Shown: positions 1 to 9,159 of the stretch, piece by piece | Layout of the letters: each line of letters opens with the position of its first letter | Numbering within the stretch: position 1 is the first letter of the stretch | Source: Helicobacter sp. 13S00477-4 | GTDB lineage: Bacteria; Campylobacterota; Campylobacteria; Campylobacterales; Helicobacteraceae | NCBI RefSeq assembly: GCF_002272785.1 | Contig: NZ_MLAS01000010.1 | Coordinates: 1 to 64,000, forward strand | Direction: 5' to 3' | Length of the DNA: 64,000 bases | Notes under the pieces: model-generated | Told to the model about the DNA's origin: nothing | Seen by the model: only the letters and a program-made list of their open reading frames with translations | Databases searched by the model: none | Translations under genes and position numbers: made by a program

Positions 1-2
1 CA

Positions 3-62
3 AAGCTAGGCAATATCAATCAATATGGAATGATAAATCTAGGAGCTAGATGGAAGTTCTAA
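3..62 (+). CDS. C-terminal end of an outer-membrane beta-barrel protein (partial)
   Basis: Only the last 19 codons are inside the window. The frame reads through positions 3-62 and ends with the peptide NLGARWKF and a TAA. A final phenylalanine after alternating hydrophobic residues is the usual outer-membrane insertion signal of Helicobacter porin-like proteins and autotransporters. A hairpin immediately overlaps the stop, as expected at a gene end. The rest of the gene lies upstream of the window, so the family cannot be named. It could be an autotransporter or a Hop/Hof-type protein. Confidence 0.5.
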   Translation, partial: KLGNINQYGMINLGARWKF

Positions 63-77
63 AACCTTCAAGGTTTT
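61..77 (+). terminator. Hairpin after the partial outer-membrane gene
   Basis: The arms AAAACC (61-66) and GGTTTT (72-77) enclose a 5-nt loop directly at the stop codon of the partial gene. There is no strong T-run after it, so it is a weak or factor-assisted terminator at best. Confidence 0.4.
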
Positions 78-112
78 GGATTCAATAAGTAGTTTTAGTT
101 CATTGAAAGATT

Positions 113-260
113 GGAAATAATAGATTTAATAGATTTGATAGTTTTAATAGATTTAGATTAGATAGATTAGATAGATTAGATAGATTTGATAGTTTGATTT
201 GATAGATTCAATAGGATAGATAGGATAGATAATCAATACATATTGATAGTTAGATTTAAC
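113..260. repeat. Degenerate short tandem repeats built on GATTAGATA
   Basis: Positions 113-260 are made almost only of GATAGATT-like words. The clearest part, about 156-190, has three successive copies of the 9-mer GATTAGATA followed by variants with TTT for TTA. No ORF covers it. The surrounding spacer (63-677) holds no gene that I can support. It contains this tract, a 23-bp palindrome at 265-287, and the promoter of the next gene. Confidence 0.6.
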
Positions 261-264
261 AGAT

Positions 265-287
265 AGATTTATTTTTAAAATAAATCT
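265..287. repeat. 23-bp AT-rich palindrome
   Basis: Perfect 11-bp arms, AGATTTATTTT at 265-275 and its complement at 277-287, flank a single central base. It lies between the tandem-repeat tract and the MHS transporter promoter. It could be a rho-independent terminator with weak pairing or a protein site. No matching copy was seen elsewhere in the window. Confidence 0.45.
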
Positions 288-620
288 TTGTTTATCAAAA
301 ACATATTCTTTAATTTGTTTGGTTTTTTTATTTTATTTAGCTTATTTGTTTATTAAAATACAAACCACCCCGTTATACCCAAAAATGCTAAAAATTCATA
401 ACTATGCTTGAGATCCTATGTTGTTAATTAAAAAAAAATGGGGAGGGGTGTTTATAAAATTTAATCTATATTACTTGCTAATACAATAAGTCTTAAAAAA
501 TATTTTAAAATTTTTTATTTGGTTTCAATAACCAACAGATTTGCCTATCTTGATTTAAATCTTTAAGCAGCCAATGATTTTAGATGAAAAAAATTTAAGT
601 AAAAATACAAATTTTTAAAT

Positions 621-626
621 TATAAT
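621..626 (+). promoter_or_regulatory. Sigma-80-type -10 box of the MHS transporter gene
   Basis: TATAAT at 621-626 lies 52 bases before the ATG at 678, after a run of A/T. Helicobacter housekeeping promoters depend mainly on the -10 hexamer and lack a conserved -35, which fits here. Confidence 0.5.
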
Positions 627-677
627 ATCTCTATTTTTATCTTCATAAAATCAAACTCTTAATAAAGGGCAAATAAA

Positions 678-1991
678 ATGAAAATACAAATCAAGGATAA
701 TGCTCAGAAAAGAACTCTCAATAAACAAGACATCAAAACGCTTTCGCTTTCATCTTTGGGAGGAACATTAGAATTTTATGATTTTATTATTTTTATCTTT
801 TTTGCAAATGTAATCTCTCATTTATTTTTCCCTACAAATCTAAACCCTTTTTGGAGTTCACTTAATACTTATGGTGCATTTGCTGCAGGGTATTTTGCTA
901 GACCCTTAGGTGGTATCATCATGGCACATTTTGGAGACAAAACAGGAAGAAAAAAAATGTTTATGCTTTCAATATTGCTTATGGTTATCCCTACTTTTTT
1001 AGTCGGTATATTGCCTACTTTTGAAGTGATTGGATATTTTGCTCCTACAATCTTATTGCTCGTGAGGATATTGCAAGGTATTGCCATTGGTGGAGAGCTA
1101 CCGGGTGCTTGGGTATTTATTTCTGAACATGTCAATAAAAAACATTTGGGATTTGCATTAGGAATCCTAACAGGATGTGTAGTAGGTGGAATCTTGCTAG
1201 GCTCTATTGTAACTTTTTTCATCAACATTTTATTCACAAGCGAACAAATAAGTAATTTTGCTTGGAGAATCCCTTTTATTTTAGGAGGGGTATTTGGTAT
1301 TATCTCCATTTTTTTGAGGAAATATTTACAAGAAACACCTATTTTTAAAGAAATGCAAGCAAATAAAACTTTAGTCAAATTACCTATTAAAGAAGTTTTA
1401 AAGACCTCTAAAATTGGCATATTGATCTCTACTCTAATGACTTGGGTACTTACAGGCTGCATTATTGTCTTGGTTTTATTGATGCCAAATATGATGCAAA
1501 AAATCCTTCAAACCCCAAACATAAATATCATATTGATTCAAATGCTCACAATATTTAGTGTAGCTCTTGGTTGTATCATTTCAGGAATCTTAGCAGATAA
1601 ATTTGGCATTGCTAAAACTTGCTGTACTTTTGGAGTGGCTTTTAGTATCTCTAATCTGATTTATTTTCATAATCTATATAGTGGAGGGGTTGTTTCAAAT
1701 ATTTTTATTTGGTATGTGTTATCAGGATTTTTCGGTGGAATAATGAATTTCACACCTTTGATAATGGTCAATATCTTTCGTCCAAATATTCGATTCAGCG
1801 GATTATCTTTTTCATATAATCTTGCTTATGCATTATTTGGTGGACTTGCACCTATCCTTGTGATTTCCTTAAGCAATTATAACCCAATGTGGATAGGATA
1901 TTATTTAGCATTTTTAGGCTTTATTGCTATCTGTGTAGGTTTATACTTACAATTAAATTCCTTTAATAAATCTCAAAATCCATTTATATGA
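678..1991 (+). CDS. MFS transporter of the metabolite:H+ symporter (MHS/ProP-like) type
   Basis: A 437-residue inner-membrane protein with about 12 hydrophobic segments. Near the N-terminus it has the family pattern GGTLEFYDF, and the loop after TM2 reads GDKTGRKK, the classic MFS D-x-x-G-R-(R/K) motif. RILQGIAIGGELPG after TM4 is also typical of MHS members, which import osmolytes (proline, betaine), dicarboxylates or shikimate with protons. The substrate cannot be told from sequence. The start ATG follows AAAGGG at a good distance. It is monocistronic or leads into gpsA after a 35-bp gap. Confidence 0.85.
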   Translation: MKIQIKDNAQKRTLNKQDIKTLSLSSLGGTLEFYDFIIFIFFANVISHLFFPTNLNPFWSSLNTYGAFAAGYFARPLGGIIMAHFGDKTGRKKMFMLSILLMVIPTFLVGILPTFEVIGYFAPTILLLVRILQGIAIGGELPGAWVFISEHVNKKHLGFALGILTGCVVGGILLGSIVTFFINILFTSEQISNFAWRIPFILGGVFGIISIFLRKYLQETPIFKEMQANKTLVKLPIKEVLKTSKIGILISTLMTWVLTGCIIVLVLLMPNMMQKILQTPNINIILIQMLTIFSVALGCIISGILADKFGIAKTCCTFGVAFSISNLIYFHNLYSGGVVSNIFIWYVLSGFFGGIMNFTPLIMVNIFRPNIRFSGLSFSYNLAYALFGGLAPILVISLSNYNPMWIGYYLAFLGFIAICVGLYLQLNSFNKSQNPFI

Positions 1992-2026
1992 TAAAATACC
2001 TTTAACTAAAAGTCTTAAGAGGTAAA

Positions 2027-2950
2027 ATGAAAATCACAATTTTTGGTGGTGGAGCTTGGGGAAGAGCCCTAGCCTTTGCTTTTGGACAAAAAAATGAAGT
2101 TTGTATTGTCTCTAGAAGAGATATTTCATCTTTATTGAACCCATCAAACAATATCAAAAATATTAATATCTCACAATGTTCACTATCAAAGAGTTTAGAT
2201 TCTGAATATTTTGTGATTGCTATCACTGCTCAAGCTCTAAGAGAATGGTTTGAAAAGACTTCTTTGAATAAAAATTCAAAAATATTATTAGCAAGCAAAG
2301 GGATTGAAGAAGGTAGCGGGTCTTTTGTGAGTCAAATTGCTCAAAATTTCCTACCCATAGAAAATCTTTGCTTTTTAGCAGGTCCTAGTTTTGCAAAAGA
2401 AGTTAATTTAGGACTACCTTGTGCTTTGGCAATCCATTCAAATAACCCTTTTCTAGCACAAGAGTTTGCTAATCTAATGCCCACATTCATTAAACCTTAT
2501 ATTAAAGATGATATCATTGGAGGAGAAATAGCAGGTGCTTATAAAAATGTAATTGCTATAGCTGGAGGAATTTGCGATGGACTTAGGCTTGGTGAAAATG
2601 CCAAAGCTTCACTCTTATCACGTGGCTTGATAGAAATGTCTCGATTTGGCGAATACTTCGGGGCAAAAATGCAAACATTCTTAGGTCTATCAGGTGCAGG
2701 AGATTTATTCTTGAGTGCAAACTCATTACTTTCAAGAAACTATAGGGTTGGCTTAGGCTTAGCTCAAAATCAATCTATTGAAAACATCTTGAGTGAAATA
2801 GGAGAAGTAGCCGAAGGTATCAAAACCTCCAAAGCAATCAATCAAATCGCACAGAAAAAAGGTATATATACTCCTATTGCCACAGAAGTTCAAGAAATCA
2901 TTCAAGGCAAAAGCCCCCTAGAAAGTATGAATACTTTAATGAAGAAATGA
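2027..2950 (+). CDS. gpsA: NAD(P)+-dependent glycerol-3-phosphate dehydrogenase
   Basis: Reduces dihydroxyacetone phosphate to sn-glycerol 3-phosphate, the backbone for phospholipids, in the cytoplasm. The N-terminus carries the Rossmann dinucleotide motif [10 protein letters not shown] (residues 6-15). Other landmarks are [17 protein letters not shown] and the substrate-site stretch [27 protein letters not shown]. At 307 residues it is slightly shorter than E. coli GpsA (about 340). An AGAGG ribosome site precedes the ATG. It heads a run of genes with the same neighbours as H. pylori HP0961-HP0955, in the same orientation, with gaps of 25 bases or less. Confidence 0.95.
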   Translation: MKITIFGGGAWGRALAFAFGQKNEVCIVSRRDISSLLNPSNNIKNINISQCSLSKSLDSEYFVIAITAQALREWFEKTSLNKNSKILLASKGIEEGSGSFVSQIAQNFLPIENLCFLAGPSFAKEVNLGLPCALAIHSNNPFLAQEFANLMPTFIKPYIKDDIIGGEIAGAYKNVIAIAGGICDGLRLGENAKASLLSRGLIEMSRFGEYFGAKMQTFLGLSGAGDLFLSANSLLSRNYRVGLGLAQNQSIENILSEIGEVAEGIKTSKAINQIAQKKGIYTPIATEVQEIIQGKSPLESMNTLMKK

Positions 2951-2975
2951 AATTATTCCCCAACAAAGGACATTT

Positions 2976-3887
2976 ATGCCTACAAATAAAAATAGCTTTT
3001 CAGACATTTTGCTCAAGCTTCAAGATTTTTGGAAAAATCAAGGATGCTTGATCGTCCAACCTTATGATATACCGGCAGGAGCTGGCACTTTTCATCCTGC
3101 GACCTTGCTCCATAGTTTAGATAGCAAAGCTTGGAGTGCGGCATATGTAGCCCCATCAAGACGTCCTACAGATGGGAGATATGGACAAAATCCAAATCGA
3201 CTAGGCAGCTATTATCAATTCCAAGTCATCATCAAACCTAGCCCTAAAGATATTCAAGAACTTTATTTAAAAAGCCTTGAAGTTTTAGGACTCAATACTA
3301 AAGAACATGATATAAGATTCGTTGAAGATAACTGGGAATCTCCCACTCTTGGTGCTTGGGGACTTGGATGGGAAGTATGGTTAGATGGAATGGAGATCAC
3401 ACAATTTACTTATTTTCAACAAGTAGGGGGTATCACTTGCGATCCTGTGCCTGTCGAGATAACTTATGGCGTCGAACGTTTGGCAATGTCTATTCAATCT
3501 GTAGAATCTATTTTTGATATCCAATGGACAAAAAAATCTGATAATACCATCATAAATTATGCTGATGTACACTTAGAAGGAGAATACCAATTCAGCAAAT
3601 ATCATTTTGAAATCGCGGATATAAAAATGTTATTTGAATTATTTGAAAAAACTCAAAACGAAGCAAAAAGATGCCTTGAAGCAAATATCCCTCTTGTGGC
3701 ATATGATTACACAATGTTAAGTTCACATTTTTTCAATATTTTAGATGCTAGAAAAGCTATTTCAGTCACCCAAAGACAAAACTATATCCTAAAAATTCGT
3801 GAAATTGCTAAGGGCTGTGCAACCCTATATAAAGAACAAGAAAAAGAACGTGAAGGAAGGCTAAAAAGGATTGAGCACAATGAATAA
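2976..3887 (+). CDS. glyQ: Glycyl-tRNA synthetase alpha subunit
   Basis: Alpha chain of the bacterial alpha2-beta2 glycyl-tRNA synthetase, which holds the class II aminoacylation core. It is 303 residues, the normal length. Recognisable stretches are [21 protein letters not shown] near the start, [17 protein letters not shown] and [19 protein letters not shown], which form the adenylate site. The beta subunit (glyS) is not adjacent and not in the window, as in H. pylori where the two are unlinked. Its stop overlaps the start of the Nif3-like gene, so translation is probably coupled. Confidence 0.96.
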   Translation: MPTNKNSFSDILLKLQDFWKNQGCLIVQPYDIPAGAGTFHPATLLHSLDSKAWSAAYVAPSRRPTDGRYGQNPNRLGSYYQFQVIIKPSPKDIQELYLKSLEVLGLNTKEHDIRFVEDNWESPTLGAWGLGWEVWLDGMEITQFTYFQQVGGITCDPVPVEITYGVERLAMSIQSVESIFDIQWTKKSDNTIINYADVHLEGEYQFSKYHFEIADIKMLFELFEKTQNEAKRCLEANIPLVAYDYTMLSSHFFNILDARKAISVTQRQNYILKIREIAKGCATLYKEQEKEREGRLKRIEHNE

Positions 3888-4617
3888 AGTTTGTGAAATT
3901 TTCGATCTACTCAATATAATTTCTCCTTTTGAACTTCAAGAAAATTGGGATAATAGTGGACTCAATCTTGGAAGTCAAGAACAAGAATTTAAAAATATTT
4001 ACGCCTGCTTAGAAATCAACACTCAAATTGCCAATGATGTTTTGCCTCAAAGCCTTATTATCACTCATCATCCTTTGATCTTCAAATCGCTCAAATCCTT
4101 TGATTATGACACATATCCAATCAATATTGCCAAAATACTCATAGAAAAAAATTGTTCTTTAATCTCCTTGCATACGAATTTTGACTGCACCCACCTTAAT
4201 CATTATTTTGCAAAAAATATTTTAGGCTTGAAAAATCTAAAGCAAGATGGTTTTGCTCTGAGCAAAAAAGTATCAAACTTAGACTTTATGTGTCTGGTTA
4301 AAAATATCAAAAAAACTTTAGATATCCCTACTATAAAATACACGAAGAGTTCTGATAAAATTGATTTTATATCTGTAGTTTGTGGTGCAGGTTCATCTTT
4401 TTTATATCAGAGAAAATTACCTAAAAATTCTTGCCTGATTACAGGTGATATCAAATACCATGATGCAATGATAGCAAAATCGCTCAATATCAGTCTTATT
4501 GATGTTGAACATTACTCAAGCGAAAAATTTTTTGCACAAATTATAGAAACTATTTTGAAAACTAAGGGTTATCAGGTTATAATTAAGGATTCTAAGAATC
4601 CATTCGCATACTTATAA
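3880..4617 (+). CDS. Nif3-like dinuclear metal-centre protein
   Basis: Member of the NIF3/YbgI family, toroidal hexamers with a two-metal site, sometimes annotated as GTP cyclohydrolase I type 2. Their cellular role is not settled. Metal ligands are visible as ITHHPLIF (two His) and LHTNFDC in the N-terminal half and VEHYSSE near the C-terminus. I prefer ATG 3880 over an in-frame TTG at 3871, because AAGGA at 3866-3870 is correctly spaced for it. The start lies inside the last codons of glyQ. The equivalent H. pylori gene (HP0959) has the same position. Confidence 0.85.
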   Translation: MNKVCEIFDLLNIISPFELQENWDNSGLNLGSQEQEFKNIYACLEINTQIANDVLPQSLIITHHPLIFKSLKSFDYDTYPINIAKILIEKNCSLISLHTNFDCTHLNHYFAKNILGLKNLKQDGFALSKKVSNLDFMCLVKNIKKTLDIPTIKYTKSSDKIDFISVVCGAGSSFLYQRKLPKNSCLITGDIKYHDAMIAKSLNISLIDVEHYSSEKFFAQIIETILKTKGYQVIIKDSKNPFAYL

Positions 4618-4626
4618 GGACAATAT

Positions 4627-5334
4627 ATGAACAAACATCTTGAGCAACTCATTCAAATCTCAAATCTTGACAAAGAAATTGATAGTTTAGAGCCTAAAAT
4701 TCAGCTCAAAAGAAGTGAATTAGATAAAACTATCCGTTCCAAGGAAATAAAACAATCAGAATTCCTCAATCTTGAAGAAGAAAAAAAAGACATCAAACTT
4801 CAAATTTTGAGGAATGAGCAAGTGTTACAAGATGTGAGTGTAAAACTAGAAAGTATTTATAAAAAAATATCTGAAGTTCGTTCTGAAAGAGAACTCAAAG
4901 CACTCAACATAGAAGAAGAAATTGCAAAAGAACAATCCTCTCAAGCCAATCAAGAAATTCAAAGACTTCAAAACACACTGGATCACAAATCTCAAACTCA
5001 AAAAATAATTCAAGATGAGATTTTAAAACTTGATGAAGTCATAAATGATCTTGAAAAAAAAGTAAGCAAAGATATTGAAGAAATCAAAGCACAGCAACAA
5101 GAAATATTTGATAAAAAACAAAAACTTATCGTCATGATGGATCAAAAACTCATTAGTTTTTATGAAAAAGTCAGGAAATGGGCTAAAAATTCTAGCGTTG
5201 TCCCAGTCAGAAAACAAGCTTGTGGGGGCTGTTTTATCAGGATAAATGATAGGGTATATACAGAAATTATCAAAAGCACAGATATTATTACTTGTCCACA
5301 TTGTGGTAGAATCCTATATGAGGAAAGCAACTAA
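4627..5334 (+). CDS. flgZ: FlgZ/HP0958-like coiled-coil zinc-ribbon protein (flagellar regulator)
   Basis: The first 170 residues are a long heptad-rich coiled coil. The last 45 form a C4 zinc ribbon with two CxxC knuckles, ACGGC and CPHC. This is the CT398/HP0958 architecture. In H. pylori the protein stabilises RpoN (sigma-54) and binds flaA mRNA, so it controls flagellar gene expression. That role is carried over here by homology and by the identical gene neighbourhood. The ATG is preceded by AAGGA. The gene sits 9 bases after the Nif3-like gene and 9 bases before waaA. Confidence 0.9.
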   Translation: MNKHLEQLIQISNLDKEIDSLEPKIQLKRSELDKTIRSKEIKQSEFLNLEEEKKDIKLQILRNEQVLQDVSVKLESIYKKISEVRSERELKALNIEEEIAKEQSSQANQEIQRLQNTLDHKSQTQKIIQDEILKLDEVINDLEKKVSKDIEEIKAQQQEIFDKKQKLIVMMDQKLISFYEKVRKWAKNSSVVPVRKQACGGCFIRINDRVYTEIIKSTDIITCPHCGRILYEESN

Positions 5335-5343
5335 AGTAATTTA

Positions 5344-6555
5344 ATGTTTGTGGTGATATATTATTTTATTTTCTTTTGCGTTTATATTATCTCAATCCCT
5401 TTGCTACTTGTAAATTCACTAAAATCCAAATACAGACAATCTATACCTGTAAGATTTTTTTTAAAAGATTTTTCGCTATGTATAGATCCTCATTATTGGT
5501 TTCACGCTTGTTCTTATGGAGAAATAAAATCCTTAGAACCTATCATTATGGGGATGCCAAAACAACCTATTCTAATCACAACCATTACTCAAACAGGTTT
5601 TGAACTAGCCAGTAAAACCTATGCGAATCATTCATACATACAGATAAAATACCTTCCTTTTGAAATCTTCATACCTTTTTGGAAAAATAGATTAAAGTCA
5701 CTAAAAACTCTTGTAGTAACTGAAGCTGAATTATGGTATTCTTTCTTCTTCATAGCTAAAAAAATCAGTGCAACCACAATGCTTATTAATGCTAGGATTT
5801 CAACCCATTCCTATCCTAAATATAAAAAATTTGCTTGGTTTTATAAAAATATCTTTAAACTAGTTGACATTACCCTTGCACAAGAACAAAAAGATGTCTC
5901 CAGGCTCCAAACATTAGGAGCAAAAAATATAAAAATATTTGGTAATCTCAAAATCCTCTCAACTCCAAAAGTCAACACTCATTACCCCAAAAGTTCCAAC
6001 CCAACAATAATAGCTGCAAGCACTCATTATGGAGAAGAAGAGCTAATTTTAAAAACTTTTTTAGAATTAAAAAAAACCATCCCAAACATTTGGCTCATTG
6101 TGGCTCCTAGACACCCTCAACGTTTTAATGAAGTAGCAAGATTGATAAAAAAAATACAGCCAACATCATTCACATTCAAAATCTTTTCACAAAATGGTTT
6201 TGATTCAAATTGTGATATTTTACTGATTGATACTTTAGGTGAACTCAATAACCTTTATCCAATAGCAGATATCGTAATTTTAGGGGGTTCTTTTGCTAAA
6301 ATAGGTGGTCATAATCCACTAGAATGTGCATTTTTTAATACCAAGCTTATTAGTGGTCCTCATATTTTCAATCAAACTGCTTTATTTGATTCCATTGATG
6401 GCTATAAAATCATAGAACAAAATCAATTATATAAAACTCTAGAATCCTATCAATCTCTACCAAAAACTAGGATCAAAGATCAAAAAAATAAACTAAATAC
6501 TCTGATTACAATCATCACAAAGGAAAATGAATGGAAAAAGCCTACAAACTTTTAA
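5344..6555 (+). CDS. waaA: 3-deoxy-D-manno-octulosonic acid (Kdo) transferase
   Basis: Transfers Kdo from CMP-Kdo to lipid A precursor at the inner membrane. At 403 residues it has an N-terminal membrane anchor (residues 1-22). It then has the GT30 pattern HACSYGEIKSLEP, TTITQTGFE and VTEAELWYSFF, and a C-terminal GT-B half with GGSFAKIGGHNPLE. kdsB, which makes the CMP-Kdo donor, is in this window at 31.4 kb. The C-terminus overlaps the next gene by 25 bases. Confidence 0.92.
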   Translation: MFVVIYYFIFFCVYIISIPLLLVNSLKSKYRQSIPVRFFLKDFSLCIDPHYWFHACSYGEIKSLEPIIMGMPKQPILITTITQTGFELASKTYANHSYIQIKYLPFEIFIPFWKNRLKSLKTLVVTEAELWYSFFFIAKKISATTMLINARISTHSYPKYKKFAWFYKNIFKLVDITLAQEQKDVSRLQTLGAKNIKIFGNLKILSTPKVNTHYPKSSNPTIIAASTHYGEEELILKTFLELKKTIPNIWLIVAPRHPQRFNEVARLIKKIQPTSFTFKIFSQNGFDSNCDILLIDTLGELNNLYPIADIVILGGSFAKIGGHNPLECAFFNTKLISGPHIFNQTALFDSIDGYKIIEQNQLYKTLESYQSLPKTRIKDQKNKLNTLITIITKENEWKKPTNF

Positions 6556-7256
6556 GCATTCAAGAAAAGATATCTAATAAAAAAGCTAAATCCCTTATTG
6601 ATGAAGGACTCATAACCTGCAATGGTAAAAAAATCACTATTGCACGTTCAGAACTTCCTGATAATTCAGTGTTTAAAATCACCACGCTTGAAAAACCAAA
6701 AATAATCTTTGAAGATCAAAATATCTTAGCCATCAATAAACCACCTTTTATTGAAAGCTATCAACTTGCCGGAATGTTCAAAAACTGGACACTCCTACAT
6801 AGACTTGATAAAGAAACAAGTGGCGTTATCCTACTCACCAAAAAAGATACTCCCTTTTATTCAGAGGCAAAAACAGCTTTCAAAGAGCAAAAAGTCTATA
6901 AAGAATACCTTGCAATAGTAGAAGGTATTATCAGCGAAGAATGTGAAATAAATAAACCCATACTCACTATCAAAACAACCCATGCTAAAAGTAAGATTTC
7001 AAAAGATGGCTTGAATGCACAAACATATATCAAACCTATTCGTCTGATTGGCAAAAAAACCCTAATTCAAATTATCATCAAAACAGGTCGCACTCACCAA
7101 ATAAGAGTCCACCTCAAAAGCATACAACACCCTATCATTGGAGATATGCTTTATGGGAACTCAAATGCAAAACGTTTAATGCTCCACGCCCATAAAATAT
7201 CTCTTCTAGGATACAACTTTACTTCCGAAGCCCCTAATGAATTTCATCAATTATAA
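6531..7256 (+). CDS. RluA-family RNA pseudouridine synthase (HP0956-like)
   Basis: Isomerises uridine to pseudouridine in rRNA or tRNA. An S4-like RNA-binding fold covers roughly residues 1-55. The catalytic motif HRLDKETSGVILLTK with its aspartate is followed by GRTHQIRVHL, the family signature. It overlaps waaA by 25 bases and the next gene by 20 bases, so all are probably one transcript. Which RNA position it modifies cannot be told from sequence. Confidence 0.9.
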   Translation: MEKAYKLLSIQEKISNKKAKSLIDEGLITCNGKKITIARSELPDNSVFKITTLEKPKIIFEDQNILAINKPPFIESYQLAGMFKNWTLLHRLDKETSGVILLTKKDTPFYSEAKTAFKEQKVYKEYLAIVEGIISEECEINKPILTIKTTHAKSKISKDGLNAQTYIKPIRLIGKKTLIQIIIKTGRTHQIRVHLKSIQHPIIGDMLYGNSNAKRLMLHAHKISLLGYNFTSEAPNEFHQL

Positions 7257-7653
7257 ACTCTACTCAAATTTTAAAGAAGTTGATGTATTGATTGAAAAAC
7301 TACCCACAATACTCGGGTTAGAAGACACACATAACATCAGTCTAGTACTTTTTGAAGTACTTGCTAATATTCTTGAGCATTCTATTTGTAACTATACTAA
7401 AGATAACATTTATCAAGGGAATTTGAAATCAAAAAAACAGCCCATTAATCTCAATTTCAACATCCAAAACAATGAACTTGAAATAATAATTTGCTACAAA
7501 ATCTCCCCTTACTCAAAACCAATATCAAAAAAACCAATTCAATATTCCAATCAAAATGGCAAAAAAATAATACAATACTTCTGCAAAAAATACTCTCATC
7601 AAATCACAGGAAAAAAGATTATTGAAAAAATCTTTTTTACTATAGGAGAATAA
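7237..7653 (+). CDS. Small RsbW-like (GHKL ATPase-fold) protein, degenerate ATP site
   Basis: 138 residues. The stretch LFEVLANILEHS (about residues 36-47) matches the N-box helix of serine-kinase anti-sigma factors and other GHKL ATPases. A weak G2-like piece, NGKKIIQYFC, is at about residues 107-116. The D-x-G-x-G (G1) box that should lie between them is not recognisable, so nucleotide binding is doubtful. It overlaps the pseudouridine synthase by 20 bases, and its last base is the first base of the STAS-like gene. The pair would form a partner-switching module. No cognate sigma factor or PP2C phosphatase is nearby. Confidence 0.55.
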   Translation: MNFINYKLYSNFKEVDVLIEKLPTILGLEDTHNISLVLFEVLANILEHSICNYTKDNIYQGNLKSKKQPINLNFNIQNNELEIIICYKISPYSKPISKKPIQYSNQNGKKIIQYFCKKYSHQITGKKIIEKIFFTIGE

Positions 7654-7979
7654 TGGATATTTCAATAATTCAATTACAAAAAAATGAATTTTTCATAAAA
7701 TATAAAGGAAAAATCAAAACCTATCATGATTTTTTAGAATTCAAAGAAGAAATTGATCCAATCATAGAATCTTTTCAACAAGAACCTAACAAGACACTAG
7801 AAATATTTTTTATCAATACTTATCCAATGAATTCTTATGCAATAGGCTACCTGCTTAAACTCAAAGAAAATGATGAAATAAATATTAAAATCAGCACCAA
7901 TGATTACAAGCTCATTAATTTATTCAAAATGCTCGGATTAGACAAAAAATTTGAAATAAATATCAAACAAATAGAATAA
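7653..7979 (+). CDS. STAS-domain-like protein (anti-sigma-factor antagonist type)
   Basis: 108 residues with the order strand-helix-strand of a STAS domain. LEIFFINTYPMNSYAIGYLLKL aligns with the core strand and the phosphorylatable Ser/Thr loop (here N-S), and INLFKMLGLDKKFEI aligns with the final helix of RsbV/SpoIIAA. It begins at the last base of the RsbW-like ORF. In H. pylori lgt directly follows the pseudouridine synthase gene, so these two genes are an insertion in a conserved block. Recognition rests on pattern only. Confidence 0.5.
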   Translation: MDISIIQLQKNEFFIKYKGKIKTYHDFLEFKEEIDPIIESFQQEPNKTLEIFFINTYPMNSYAIGYLLKLKENDEINIKISTNDYKLINLFKMLGLDKKFEINIKQIE

Positions 7980-7999
7980 ACAACTCAAAAAGGACAATA

Positions 8000-8845
8000 A
8001 TGTATAGTGTTTGGAATGAAATTTACACAAAATTTAACCCAGTGGCTTTTGAAATATTTGGAATTCAAGTGCATTGGTATGGTATTGCTTATGTACTCTC
8101 ATTGCTTGTTGCTTTGTATGCAGCAAAAAAATTTATTAAAAATGATCCCAAAAGATTCCCTATATCAAACAAAAACCTTGAAAGCTATTTCATTTGGGTG
8201 GAAATTGGAGTGATATTAGGTGCAAGGATTGGATACATAATCATTTATGAACCTGATACTTTATATTATCTGATCTATCCTTGGCAAATTTTCAATCCAT
8301 TTGATACGCAAGGGAATTTTATAGGGATTCGTGGAATGAGCTATCATGGAGCATTGATAGGATTTTTAATCGCCTCCATACTTTTTTCTTACAAGAAAAA
8401 AGAAAAATTATTAGTTTATATGGATTTGGTGGCATTAAGCGTCCCAGTTGGCTATATCTTTGGGAGAATAGGAAATTTTCTTAATCAAGAGCTATATGGA
8501 CGTCCTGTGCCTGAAAATGATATTTTAGGTCAAAAAATTGGGATTTTGGTCAATCATGTTTTAAGATATCCTAGTCAACTGATTGAAGCATTTTTAGAAG
8601 GAGTAATAGTTTTTATAATAGTATGGTTTGGAAAAAAAATATTCAAAACACAAGGCATACTAATTGTCATATATGGTATCTCTTATGGTCTTATGCGTTT
8701 TATCGCTGAATTTTGGCGTGAACCCGATCCTCAAATGGGCTATTATCTGTTCCACTTGAGTATGGGTCAAATCCTAAGCATAGCAATGATAATCTTATCT
8801 TTTATATTATTGCTATATATCAAAAAATCTGAAAATTTAAAATGA
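8000..8845 (+). CDS. lgt: Prolipoprotein diacylglyceryl transferase
   Basis: Integral membrane enzyme that adds diacylglycerol from phosphatidylglycerol to the lipobox cysteine, the first step of lipoprotein maturation. It has about seven TM segments over 281 residues. The family landmarks are VHWYGIAYVLS, GMSYHGALIGF (catalytic His) and GRIGNFLNQELYGRP, the Lgt signature with its essential Arg/Asn/Glu. Lipobox substrates in this window include the UPF0323 lipoprotein, a thioredoxin-fold lipoprotein and phage Rz1. AAAGGA precedes the ATG, and the stop overlaps the SMR gene by 4 bases. Confidence 0.95.
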   Translation: MYSVWNEIYTKFNPVAFEIFGIQVHWYGIAYVLSLLVALYAAKKFIKNDPKRFPISNKNLESYFIWVEIGVILGARIGYIIIYEPDTLYYLIYPWQIFNPFDTQGNFIGIRGMSYHGALIGFLIASILFSYKKKEKLLVYMDLVALSVPVGYIFGRIGNFLNQELYGRPVPENDILGQKIGILVNHVLRYPSQLIEAFLEGVIVFIIVWFGKKIFKTQGILIVIYGISYGLMRFIAEFWREPDPQMGYYLFHLSMGQILSIAMIILSFILLLYIKKSENLK

Positions 8846-9159
8846 AAGCATGGATATTTTTATTGATAGCCATTATCACAGAAGTCCTAGCAACTATTTC
8901 TCTAAAAATATCTGAAGGGATGCTGTGGGGATATGCAACAATGAGTTTTTGCATCATTCTATCGTATTGCTTTATGGGACTTTCTATCCGTAGTATACCA
9001 GTAGGGACTGCCTATGCAATTTGGGAAGTCATAGGATTATGCTTGGTTGTAATCATAGGAACAACCGTATTTGGAGAAATACTCACATTGAATCAAAAAA
9101 TAGGGATTGCTATTGGTATTATTGGTATTATCCTCATCAATATAAGTGAAAAAAAATGA
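8842..9159 (+). CDS. SMR-family exporter subunit, MdtJ-like
   Basis: 105 residues, four TM segments. The essential membrane glutamate is present in TM1 (IITEVLATISLK), and GTAYAIWEVIGL in TM3 is typical. Sequence and gene pairing resemble MdtJ of the MdtJI spermidine exporter and other heteromeric pairs (EbrAB, YkkCD). The start ATGA overlaps the lgt stop and its own stop overlaps the next subunit, so all three are translationally coupled. The substrate is not known; cationic compounds or polyamines are likely by family. Confidence 0.8.
   Translation: MKAWIFLLIAIITEVLATISLKISEGMLWGYATMSFCIILSYCFMGLSIRSIPVGTAYAIWEVIGLCLVVIIGTTVFGEILTLNQKIGIAIGIIGIILINISEKK

Noticed and set aside
113-260. CRISPR-like array
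   Set aside because: The repeats are short tandem words without unique spacers; no cas gene is in the window.
869-1462. 197-residue - strand ORF inside the MHS transporter gene
   Set aside because: Antisense shadow: Pro/Ser/Ile-rich without domain pattern, while the + strand frame carries clear MFS motifs.
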